Shown: positions 29,201 to 40,045 of the stretch, piece after piece
Layout of the letters: each line of letters opens with the position of its first letter
Numbering within the stretch: the first letter of the stretch is position 1
Assembly (NCBI RefSeq): GCF_029227915.1
Contig: NC_079882.1
Coordinates: 23,751,001 to 23,815,000, forward strand
DNA: 64,000 bases
Direction of reading: 5' to 3'
DNA from: Hydractinia symbiolongicarpus
Taxonomy: Eukaryota; Cnidaria; Hydrozoa; Anthoathecata; Hydractiniidae
Position numbers and translations under genes: made by a program
The notes under the pieces: model-generated
Told to the model about the DNA's origin: nothing
Databases searched by the model: none
The model's input: the letters and a program-made list of their open reading frames with translations, nothing else

Positions 29201-30478
29201 CTTTAATTGCGTAACGTTAAGGCGCGCTAATTTTTACAATTTCCAAACGTTGATAATTTGTTTTTTTGAACAAACGGGTTGCTGGACGAAAAGAAACGCA
29301 ATAACTCGTTTACCTACAGGCACTATTTCCGCAACTTTATACTATAAATAGGAAAGACCTAGATGGTTCATGTTTGTTCCTTTAAATAGACCAACTCATC
29401 CTCTTTTCTTCACACGGGGAGATTTTATAACAACCTAGTCTCAGAAGTTATGGTGTTTCAGCTGTGGGACTGTTTTTGTCCGGTTTTTGACTCTAGATGC
29501 AGGGTTCCCACTCATTTTGCTAGTTATTTTTTTAGGATATTTAGGAAAATTCAGGAGAATTTTAGCTGGGTTTTTTTAGGAGATTTATTTAAGTAGCAGG
29601 GGAAAGACATACAAAAATTTCCGACTTATATTCCACAAAAAAATCCATTTAAAAATAGAGTTCCATAAATAGTTGTTTTCTAAATTAAGGAGATTTACAG
29701 GAGTATTTGCAAAAATCAGGAAATCTTAGGTTAGGAAATGTTAGGATTGTTAGGAAGCGTGGGAACCCTGAAATGTATGTGATCCGTCATATAAGGATTG
29801 ACTATGCTCACCAAATAACCGCCCATAAATAACTAATCTAACTCCTAGAAAGTACCAAATGGTGATATTCAAATTGTAAAACGCCTTAAGGGACAATATC
29901 GATATATCAGCAGCATACAGACCTACACCAAAACTATAATTTTATGGTGCAAAATAAATTACGATGATGTCATACTTATTTGATCTTTTCTGTCTATTTA
30001 ATTAATATTTGACTCAAGGTATAACTGTAACATTTTTACTACGTTTGTATTGGCTACCCTTACTTCTATCTTGAATAATTAGAAAAAAAGTCAATTATAT
30101 AAAAATTATATTGGGGTGGAAGGAAGTGCGGGTAATGCCCCTAGGCATCTTCCTTCTCCACCCCACTGCACCGTTATTAAGAAGGAGACTTATAAATGCT
30201 ATAACGAGTTACTATTTTTTGAAAAATGCTGATGCGGAAACACGGTCAAATTATTTTGTGACAAACACATTTCATGCTACACCCTTCACGGTAAATAGAC
30301 AAATGTTTTTATGGAGATAATTTACTGACCGGAATCTTCGTTTTCATCTTCATCATCAGCTGTGTCTACATCCTTCACAGTGTCTGATGCTTTCTCTGAT
30401 GGTATTGGTACGCAATATAAACTTCTAGTTAGCAGACACATCAGGAAAATCGTCCAGCAGATTTGCCTGTTCATCATG
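26279..30478 (-). CDS. Acidic, His/Glu- and Gly/Tyr-rich secreted-type protein; first exon frameshifted here
   Basis: No family recognised. Coding exons: 30478-30330, 28536-28451, 28218-26532, 26397-26279, about 680 codons. Order of regions: possible signal peptide, Asp/Glu/Ser/Lys-rich acidic region, HEHEHEHEHEHEHG-type His/Glu block, GGYGGGGYGG blocks, a two-Cys segment (YHCRDMV...KRFCVPIGY) with Trp/Tyr/Gly, Lys-rich linkers, a dibasic KVKRQIF site, and a Met/Pro/Gln/Gly tail ending RRYVSVQE. The ATG at 30478 gives a good secretion signal (MMNRQICWTIFLMCLL). But the in-frame continuation to VPIPSEK needs one T fewer in the TTTT run at 30422-30419; as written, the ATG frame stops within exon 1. 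Either a sequencing or assembly error, a broken allele, or an acceptor at TAG|AAGTTT with an unseen upstream exon explains this. The downstream frame is open across all junctions. His/Glu and acidic blocks suggest metal or calcium binding (inference). Confidence 0.7.
27485..27935 (-). repeat. Gly-Tyr and His-Glu coding repeats
   Basis: The DNA repeats CCACCACCTCCATAGC-like units (GGGGY on the minus strand) at about 27550-27680 and GTGTTCATGTTCATG-like units (HEHE) at about 27710-27900. These are the low-complexity blocks of the secreted acidic protein. The plus strand also looks open through them, but only as a consequence of the repeat composition. Confidence 0.85.
29500..29770. mobile_element. 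271-bp hAT-like MITE in intron 1 of the acidic protein gene
   Basis: The left end is CAGGGTTCCCAC and the right end GTGGGAACCCTG, a perfect 12-bp inverted repeat of the CAGGG type seen in hAT elements. The interior is rich in TTAGGA/AGGAGA words and encodes nothing. I cannot see a clear 8-bp target duplication. Confidence 0.6.
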
Positions 30479-30532
30479 TCTTCGGCGTTACTCTACCGCA
30501 TGGACCCCCTACGCAATTACGTTCAGGTGTAA

Positions 30533-30539
30533 TTATATA
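30533..30539 (-). promoter_or_regulatory. Possible TATA box upstream of the acidic protein gene
   Basis: TATATAA on the minus strand lies about 55 bases before the ATG at 30478. This placement argues that 30478 is in a true first exon rather than an internal one. TATA-like words are common in this AT-rich DNA, so support is weak. Confidence 0.25.
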
Positions 30540-31714
30540 ATTATAATTAGTATTTTTATTAGTATATTATTGTTTTAGTTCATTAGTAGAAATTATTCAA
30601 GAAAATTATATTTTCATACAGATAATGAGAAATTTATGACGGTTGTTAATAATTTATGAGTTGAAAGCAGGTTGTCGCTACGCTTAACTGAACAAATTTG
30701 TAGTAATAACCAATGGTAATTTTTTTGAAAAAACAAACTCATAAGCTTGGCCAGTTGTTTATGCGAAAACTTGAATGGTTAATGCGTTTGCTGAAATTGT
30801 TGAAAATGGTACAGAACAAAATAAAATTTGAATTTTACATATTTTTTCATCATACTAATTCAGATCAAAAATATTATGATAGATTTTTGCGTAGAAAGAA
30901 AGCAATGGGATGCGCGAAAAAATAGCGTGTTAGCGTACTTCCCTGCGCGCGAAAATCTAATGCGCGCGGGAATTTTTTCCGATTACGCGAAACTAGGAAA
31001 ACGAATAAGATTTATACATTCTCGTTCCCAGGTCTCTTTGAGACATCTTACGAGACATTTAAAGTTTCATAAAAAATTTTTCGCGCAAATTTAATCATAA
31101 AATTAAAACAATAATAATCACAATATTATCAGTAGTGGCTTTTGATGGCAAATCTGCCATGTTAACACAGGGGACGTTGGAAGTTAAAATTTTATGAACA
31201 TTAAACATTTTTATAAACTCCTAAGAAATGTGCAAGACACTGAGGCGTGCATAAAACTTTTTCTATCACTATTTTAATAATACCCGCATCTTGTCTCTCT
31301 GCATGGACGTTGCAGAGTGATTCCATTACTTCATGCTAATAGGCAAACAAAAATGCACGAAATATCGATAAGAGAAATATAAACAGCAAAAATATAAGGA
31401 CCGGTGAACCCGTGGATCTTATTCGGGATAATAAGTAGCATATATAAATTGCCTCTAAAAAGGAGCGCGAAAATTAACGCAATTAAAAAATGTGCAAGAT
31501 TAAATATCGCACAGAACTTTTATTTAGAGAGGTAGACATATTCTAATGTTTTTTATAATTTTGAACAAGCCCAATAGGAAAATTTGCAAATGGGATAGCT
31601 TAGGAAATTGTTCAGAAGACTTTTTTTAAAAATGACCGTTGTCTCAATATATCTTTTCTACGTAGGTAAAATCATAAATAGTTCTAGCACTTGTAATGAC
31701 ACTGGTTTAGATAT

Positions 31715-32290
31715 GTAACTTGACTGTTTGGAAGCGCATAATGTAATTTGACTGTTTGGAAGCGCACAATGTGACTTGAGGTTATGGTAGCGCACAATGT
31801 ATCTTGACCGTTTGTAAGCCCACAATGTATCTTGATCGGTTGGTAGCGCACAATGTATCTCGACTGTTTGGAAAACAAATAAGATTTAAATATCTTGAGT
31901 ATCTTGACCGTTTGGAAGTGCACAATGTATCTTGACTGCATGGTAGTGCACAATGTATCTTGACTGCATGGTAGTGCACAATGTATTTTGACTGTTTGGT
32001 AGAGCACAATGTATCTTGACTGTTTGGTAGCGCACAATGTATCTCGACAGCATGGTAGCACAAAATGTATCTCGACTGTTTGGTAGCGCACAATATATCT
32101 CGACTGCATGGTAGTGCACAATGTATTTTGACTGTTTGGTAGTGCACAATGTATTTTGACTGTTTGATAGCGCACAATGTGCCTTGAGCGTTCGGAAGCG
32201 CACAATGTTTCTTGAGCGTTTGGAAGCGCACAATGTATCTTGAGCGTATGGAAGCGCACAATGTATCTTGAGCGTATGGTAGCGCACTCT
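31715..32290. repeat. 28-bp minisatellite, about 20 copies
   Basis: Units approximate TTGACTGTTTGGTAGCGCAC followed by AATGTATC, with substitutions such as TTGGAAGCG, CATGGTAGTG and TTGAGCGTT. One interruption lies at about 31867-31908. Because 28 is not a multiple of 3 and the unit lacks stops on the minus strand, all three minus frames are open for 400-630 bases. These frames read the same peptide cycle shifted, so they are not genes. Confidence 0.9.
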
Positions 32291-35200
32291 TGACAAATAA
32301 ATTCATCAGGTTTCACAAACTTTGGTTGTGTTTATTCTGGTTTAATTGCCATAGAAGGTCTAATAAATATTTACTAAGTACATGTATCTCCATGGCGAAT
32401 GCGTGAAGACATCTCCTTTTCAGATGCAAGACGTCCATTCCCGGAAATGGAAAGAACCTTCATGTCGTTCTTTTCTGCACAACAAAGGATATTTCACCCA
32501 ACTAACTCATTATAGTTCTTTTTAATGTCCTACTACTGTATTTGAGAATTTTACATAAGAAGCAACACTGTAACTTGTTAGAGGAATATTTGAATGAAAA
32601 AAGGAAGCAAATTTGTGAAACGAACAAGAAGTCCGTTTCGCAATATTACAGCTATAAAAAAACTTATTTTATCGCTAATTCCACGACAAATATAGTTTTT
32701 TTTTCTGCAAAGTTTAATAATTTAACAGAAAAAAAGAAAATTGCCATCTTCACATTAATCATTTATACCTTACCTATATTTTCTTCAAATAAGCTCAACT
32801 GGATTATATGGTTGAATGCAAAACAAATATCTATGTGATGGTTGGTTTTAAAATAACAAGAAGAATTTAACAGCTATCACTGTAAAAATATAGATTTAGG
32901 AGTAGTTATTTTTGTTGTCTAATTTAAAATTGTTATATGGGTGCAGGTTTAACTATATGTTATGTGATGCTTCTTCCGGTGAGACGTTCTTAAAGAGTTT
33001 TTTATTACAACTTAACGTTTGAACTAATACTTAAGTTGCTAAACAAGTGCCTCAAACATGATAAAAGAATTGCTTAAAGTTTGCTTAAAAAAAGTGAAAA
33101 ATTTTCAGGTTATTAAAAACCAAAAATTACTGGTGTGCACACACAATGGGTTGGTTTAAGGGACCATTTTCAATAATTACGTAACACCCATACAGGCAAT
33201 TTTTTATCACCCCCGACAAGCATCGCAACAAATCTTGTATCACCCACCCCCTTGTTAAGTAATATTTCGAATCTTAAGACCTCATCTATTCATTTCTTAT
33301 TGTACCAAAAACATTCATGTTGCAGATAATCATGCAAGAAAAAAATTCAAGCTTCCACCAGATTCCAGATTTTCGTAACAGTTCGTAACAAAATTAATCA
33401 CACTCCCACAACATAAGGGGGGAGGGGGTTAATGACCCCCTCCCTCACGTAATTATTGAATGGCCCCTAATGTCAAATTATCATTTAACCACCCAGAATT
33501 AAAACCAGAAAAAAGGACTGTTCCATAAATTAGAATAGATAATATCTTATAGTGAATGCAAAAAAAGGTGCCAAGATTAAAATCAATGTGAAAATATCTC
33601 TTTTCAATATTGGAAATTGACGCGTCAAATTTCAAGCGTTTGCAGACAGTCCATTTTTGTAACAACCAATAAAAGTTTAGAAATGCTACCTTTTTTAATG
33701 TGTAATAGAAATTTAAGAACATAGACGATGGTAGCTGAGCCATTAGAGCTTTTTAAAATCAGCTTTGTGTCAATTTGTGTCAAATTTAAAATTCGGATTA
33801 TGTTTTGGACAAACGCCCGTTGAGAGGGAGAGGCGTTTATAAAAAGAGACGTTTATCGAAAAAATCATTGAAGTTAAGGGATTGTAGTAGAGAGGGCGTT
33901 TATTTGAAGCATTATGGTAAACCCATTTTAATTTCTATAGAAGCAATAACAAACAGTGTTTTCTTAATGTATTTTTACTTTTATTTGCTTCAACAATACA
34001 TTTATTTACAAAAATCAGTGATGTTATATCTAAAGAAAATACATTGTGTACCTAAGCAGTGCTCATACATACTTAGTTGTTAGATCTTCTAGGTGCACTA
34101 CGAAGGAATGTAACCGTCTTTTTAATCATGGAAAAAAGACAAAATTAAACCAACCACTGGATAGATTGAAATTCAAATTACGAGCATACTACCCAACAAA
34201 AATCGTAACGTATAAAGTAACTTCAGCTCTGTCGTCACTTTCAAATCCATGAAAGTTCAAATTTAACTCTCAAATACATATTTACAAAGCTTGCCCTTTT
34301 TAAAGGTACGTACAATATCATCCACCTTTTTTTATCTTTTTTTAATGTGGTTTTATAGTTTAAAAATAAGCAGCGGATTTTCATGACTTTGTGCTTAACA
34401 GAGCTGCTTTCAATACTGGTTTCGGCTTAATTCAGTAAATACTAAGTAATCAAAACAAGGTAATGATTTAATAACCGACTGATTATAGTATTGTATAATA
34501 TAATGTTTATAATCTATATTATAATACACGTAAACGTCTGTCCGTCTGTCTGTCACGCAAAATGGTAGCTTAGCTGCACAAGTAGCGAAACGCACAGAAT
34601 GTGGTATAAAAAGGTCGGGCTAACCCATGGATTTTTTCACCGACTAGTTTAATAGAAAAATAACAACACAGAAATAATTGGTTGCTGTTAAGTAAAACAG
34701 AGAGTCTTGTTTACATTGAGCTAGCATTGAATTTATGAACAAAAGTTATGGATTCGTAAATTCTTTTCACGTCTTTCTGATAAAGACAAATAATAAGTAC
34801 TTGATGGGGGAACATTGGTAGTTAAATTCATAACCTAACACTCAATAATAACTGTCTACTCCGTCCATAAAAGGTGTTCTCATCCGTATATTGTAGTTGT
34901 TGTTTCATGTTACGTCTTCTTTTAAAATACACAGCTATAAAAAACAAAGTTATTATTATTTTGAAATTTTGTAGTAGAACGTATCTGCAGTTTACAGCCA
35001 GCCACTCATTTATTCTGAAACATCTTTTCCCTCAAGCAGGAAAATTAATTTCCATTAAATACAAACTCAGACCAAAGTGCTTCCGACCTTTTCCTGTCTA
35101 GAACGGGAAATGCAGTCGTATGGAAATATACCTTTAGCAACATATCTGATCTCCACGCTAAATACGGTTTAAACATTCTTTACTGTGGCACGAGTGTTGC

Positions 35201-36131
35201 TAATAAAGATCTCGGTAGATTAAATCGCTAAGACCAATATCGACCTGACATAAATATAGATAACACATGGGATTTCTCGGCTTTGTTATGTGGGAGGGAC
35301 ACAAAAACACGTTTACGTGTGTGTTTAAAGTGAGAAATGATTTTCATTGTTGTTTTAAAGTAATTGTTCGACAAACGGAACTTCAATAATGTGTATTTGT
35401 ACCGGGAATGTGTGAGTTTCGTCGTGATTTTGTGAAAAAGAATTTTAATTGCAATCTTTGGGTTTTGTTAAAACCACATAAGCACACTGACTTTGTTTTG
35501 CCACTAACATTAGGATAAGATTGTTAAATAAAAATACTTTAACAACAAGATTCTGATATGTTTGCGTAAAATATCGACAGTAAAAAAGTTTAGATTCAAA
35601 TTTACTTGAGTAGAAGTTACTCAATCAGTCAATCATGTCAAAGTAATTACGCGATTTTATAGCTGTCAATTTAATCATCTCTATAATAGATGAATTACAC
35701 AAACTGCAAGCTTTGTGAATGCTATCAGTGAAGCTACACTACGAATTGTGCAAGAAATTGCTAAATTGCTTTTATGTTCATTGAAAATAAAATAAAAGAA
35801 CACGTTAATGAGGCATGATGGAGTGTCAGCAGGAATTAAAAAATAGACGGATTTGTAAAAACATGAAACACAAGAAAAGACATATAGGTAAGCATTTATG
35901 AAAATACTTGTTTCTATTTCATTTCTTTTTCTATTGTGTATCAGTTCCTTCCTTTTGTTACTTTCTGGAAAAAAATCAAATTTGAAATAACTTGTGACTT
36001 TTATGGTCACGTTCTTGATCAAAGCGTAGACGGCTTATCCACGAACGACCGTTAGTTCTAAAAGTGCGGCTCAGATTTTTTTTGTATATTTTTCTTTTTA
36101 TTAAGATAATCGAATTGCAATATGTTTTAAG
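32291..36131. other. Long non-coding stretch before the membrane-protein gene
   Basis: No exon could be assigned. Short open frames (for example 32542-32838, 33805-34083, 34874-35101) show no motif or codon pattern I trust. The missing 5' exon or exons of the multi-pass membrane gene starting by 36132 probably lie here or in 30.5-32 kb. A CGTCTGTCCGTCTGTCTGTC simple repeat occurs at 34532-34551. Confidence 0.4.
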
Positions 36132-38346
36132 TCGTTGGTAATATCAGCGGCAGTTGTTTGTTTTTGGTGGTCGACATGGAATTTATTTGACCATCTTGAC
36201 ACGTTAGACTCGAGAAGCAACAGCTATTATGGTTTTCTTTACGGCTATGGTTTCATATTAACAGCCAGTTTAATGTTCTTCATATTCAGATCAATTTTGA
36301 AATCAACTCTTGCGAAATATTATGGAATTATTTCCAAAGAAATACGTAATAATGTTATTATTACCACCACAGAGTATGAGCAGAAACCTAACACGTCTAC
36401 GTCCTATTTTCTTCTGAAAGGTTTTTTCCCTATTTTTATATACATTTTAATATTGGGATTAATCAATATATGGAGAGGTTTCTTTGCCACATACTGGCAT
36501 ATCGCAGATGTCTTGCACGAAAGTTACCATGTTCCACAGATGCTTAGTTTGATGTTGCTACAGATAACAGCGATTATGAGTCTCTTCTTCACTGAAAATA
36601 ACAATTCAATCGTTTTGTGTCCAAATCATCCAGCTTACCAACACGACGAACTGTATTACTTAGATGCTCTGTTTAGTTTTGATATACTTCGTGAACAAAC
36701 TGGAAGCTGTAGGGCTATGCAGAATTTAGATAAACATAAATCAATGGATAGTCAGACTGCAAATGCTGATGCAACAGCTTGTTCTTCCTGTAATCCAACA
36801 TTCGGATCATCATCCTTCAAAAAGACAGTGATTAGGTTTACTACCACTGAGTTTAGTATCAGTGAAGTGCTAATGTTATGGTTGTTAGGTTTTCATAAAC
36901 AAGAGATGTGTTGTTTTTCCAATGGATGCACTCCAGATCAAAAGAGTGCTTTGCAAATAGCAGATCCATACGTAGTTAAAATATCTAGAGCGAAGAAATG
37001 TACTGTAGATGTTGCTATTGAACCAAAAACCTGTCCACTTCATAATGAGAACCATAAAATGACGAAAATTCACCCAGCCTCTACAAACACCTGTAAAACA
37101 CCTAACATAACTAAAAATTGCTCAAAGTGTTATCTTGCGTGCTTAATGGTTTGTTTTTACCAAATTCACCATAAACATTTGTATCTTCACATGTTCGCAT
37201 GCATGTTTTGGAGCACGACGTGGAGAATGTACGAATATGCAACAAACTACGTGTTTCATCAGAAACTCACCAATATACCTGGTTTGCTGTTGATTATCTT
37301 CGTATCTCAGTGCTTAAATCATTTGGTTTTGCTTAAATTTAAGGAATGTACATCCAGAAAGTATTTGAGGATTTTCTACACGTATATAAGCATGATCAAC
37401 ACAGTATGTATTTGGGCATCAGTGTGGTATACATGTGATCTGTTATCTTCTCAATTAGGTATGACTCTATAATTCTGCTGGTTCTGCAATTCACGTTTAA
37501 TTGGCGATATTGCCTTAAGGAAAAAAGAAATACATAATTTTTGAAGAAGTGCTACTGTAAAATGAACAGTTCGCAAAAGCCGTACCGCACAAAATAATTG
37601 ACCAGTCAGTACTAATGAAAAAAACTAAAGAGAATTGTTCCAATTCGCAAAACTTACTTCTCGCGATACGAGTCAATCATATGCGTAAATTATTTGAGGA
37701 CAAAAAAAAATTAAGTTGCTTGATTTGCAAAAATATAATGTTGCCTGCATGAAACTGGTAAGTAGGATAGGGATAGGAAAATATTATGGCAAACTCGCAC
37801 AAATGTAAAATTCATTATAACTCTATCTCTCATTGGTTATGCTACTGGCGTCGTATCTGTAACATTAATCGTTTTACTTTCCCCCACAACATTCGCGAGA
37901 TTTCATTTTCGCAAAAGCTTTGTGAACACCTGTTTCGGGAAAGTTCCTTTTTCGCGAAATAATAAAAGAAGATATCTGTAAACATTTTCATGGAAAATTT
38001 CTTTCCCCTCCGCTTTGTAGCTCATTATTTCAATTCCCGTCCTCAGCGCCTCCTGGTCATTGAGTCACTATTACGGAGTTTAAATTCATCAAAAAAGCAA
38101 AATCCGCTGGAAATGCGCTGTAAATACTACCTTTAAAATTAAATTTAAGTAACTTGCTGTCTTTTACTTTCAAGATGTGATACATCAATGATAGTAAACT
38201 TGTTTTCTTGTTATGATTTGACTTATACTGAACTTATTAGGTTATTTTTGAATTTAGACAAGAGGTTGACAATATTTGCATCAGCACATATTGTAACATT
38301 TGGTGGACTCGCCATGCTTGGAATATCAATCAACGTTTCTCTTTGA
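36132..38346 (+). CDS. Multi-pass membrane protein, probably Fuseless-like (5' incomplete)
   Basis: The main exon runs from about 36132 (after TTTTAAG) to 37458 (TTAG|GTATGA). A last exon at 38258-38346, after AATTTAG, restores the frame and adds one more hydrophobic helix (IFASAHIVTFGGLAMLGI) before TGA. About eight hydrophobic segments are visible, separated in the middle by a loop rich in Cys, Ser and Thr. Trp-rich motifs recur before acidic residues: WWSTWNLFDHLD, NIWRGFFATYWHIAD and FWSTTWRMYEY. This internally repeated W-x2-W...D pattern and the eight-pass layout recall the Fuseless family, presynaptic membrane proteins known from Drosophila. The match is from memory of the fold pattern, not an alignment. 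No in-frame ATG precedes VVISAAVV-like sequence before a stop at 36102, so at least one upstream exon is missing. Confidence 0.55.
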
Positions 38347-40045
38347 TAAAACATTACATGTACAGGATTTTTTGATGATCTAGTTTAATTTAACATAATG
38401 CTGTTGTACCCAATCAATATTTTTCTATTACATTTAAATAAAATTTAGAATTTTAGACGACGACATTTTTATTTAAAATATCTGATATATCTAGTTACAC
38501 TTGAATCCCGCTAAAGCAGACAACGTCTGAAGCAGATAGCTCTATGGACAGTGGTACTTTAGAATGAATATATTGAGTCTAAACTCTTATCGAAAGGTCT
38601 CTATAAAGCGGAAACTCAATACGACGGGTAATTTTTGCACCAAAAGAAAGTACTCACCATAAACGCTAGCTTTAATGCCGACATTTTAAATAGACTGACG
38701 ACAAAATAATAATCGATATTTTTTCATTTCTTCATTTCAGACATTTTACAACTGCTCATTCGACAACTTTTATGAATGTTCTTTATGCGCAAATAGTGTC
38801 TTAATTTACAAGCCTTTTAAAGCCTGAAAATCTTTTTCGGTCGAAATTCGGCTTTAAACTATATTTTTGAGATTAATTTGGCTGTAATAAAATTGAAAAC
38901 TGTATACCAGTCTAAAAAAACAAAATCAGAAGAACAACATTACATTGCAAAGCAGAAAGGCTTCTCCTCGAAGTATCAATGTTGTTTATTTTTTAATTAC
39001 ACTTAATTAAACGCTCCACCCTCCCCCTCGCAATTGGTAATTTCCAATACATTTTGTTTTCAAGATATGTACGCTCGCTATCAGCCACACTTTATTTCAA
39101 CCGGGAAGGAATATCAGCTCATCAAAGCTGTTAATCTTATATGCATCAATTTTTTAAAAGAACTATTTTTGGTCCAAACAATTGTTAGCTAAGAAAAAAA
39201 GCGATGGTTTGTTTGGTACCGGTTGGTAGCGATTTTCCTCGTTTTTTTCGAAACATGGGGCGCTTCTATACAACCAAGTATCAGGTTGTTATGGCGGTTC
39301 AACAGTGGGGCGCTATTCTTCTTCAAGGGTAAGCACTAATTTTGTTTTGCACAGTTTGAACTTATAAATCATGCAATGCTAGAGTTTTTGTCACATTGCA
39401 AGGTTTACAACACGAAAAATTGGCATTTTTAAGCATTTTTAAAGTCCCTGAACCCCTTAAAAAAGACAAACTCTTCAAGACTTTTTCGAAACAACGATAA
39501 ATGTTCCATGTTTTCATGGACATCCAGTTCGAATTATAGTTTTCACAGTCGTCAAAGTCCAGCCCTGTTAATATGATAGACTATGCTACAGGGTATCTAC
39601 AATTTGTTAAATATCATACAAAACTTTCATTACTTGGACATACTAGGACATTTTCCAAAGTTTATTGGAAATATCTGCATATCCTAGGATTGCGAGTGAC
39701 ATGAACTACACAAAACAAACTTTCAGTTCCCAAACCTTTCCTAATTGAAACTCTGTGACAATTAAAATTATTAAAAACAATATTTATTCTGAGTTTGAGT
39801 TAAACGTATACAACTTTGTCATAGTTTAACATAAAAAATGTTGCATCTTCTATATGTGACAATCCATCACATTACCATCGTGACTATGATATACAACTTT
39901 AGGCTGTCTTTGTCAGCTCAATATTTTCAAGTCTTATTTACACGTAAACTTCTTCAAACATATACTACTTCTGGTAAGATATTTTAAAGTTCTTCGTTGT
40001 GTTCAAACGTTGCTTCTTATTTTGCTTCTATGAAAACAATTTTTT
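38347..40045. other. Convergent spacer between the membrane-protein gene and SMU1
   Basis: Two genes converge here and no exon was seen. The piece at about 39246-39335 resembles 29408-29475 (GGGGCGCTTCTATACAACC against GGGGAGATTTTATAACAACC, both followed by a GTTATGG...TTCA phrase), suggesting a diverged dispersed repeat. Confidence 0.4.

Noticed and set aside
31715-32290. Possible CRISPR-like array
   Set aside because: The 28-bp units are directly adjacent without unique spacers, and the DNA is eukaryotic.
31684-32316. 210-codon minus-strand protein candidate
   Set aside because: The frame is a product of a stop-free 28-bp tandem repeat and all three frames are equally open.
35863-35887. 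Possible first exon (ATGAAACACAAG...|GTAAGC) for the multi-pass membrane gene
   Set aside because: Its phase does not fit the acceptor at 36131, and it encodes no membrane-protein start.
38490-38640. Resemblance between 38500-38625 and 52415-52490 (CTCTATA-AGC-GACACC words)
   Set aside because: Probably remnants of the same DNA transposon, but no element ends could be defined, so not called as a feature.
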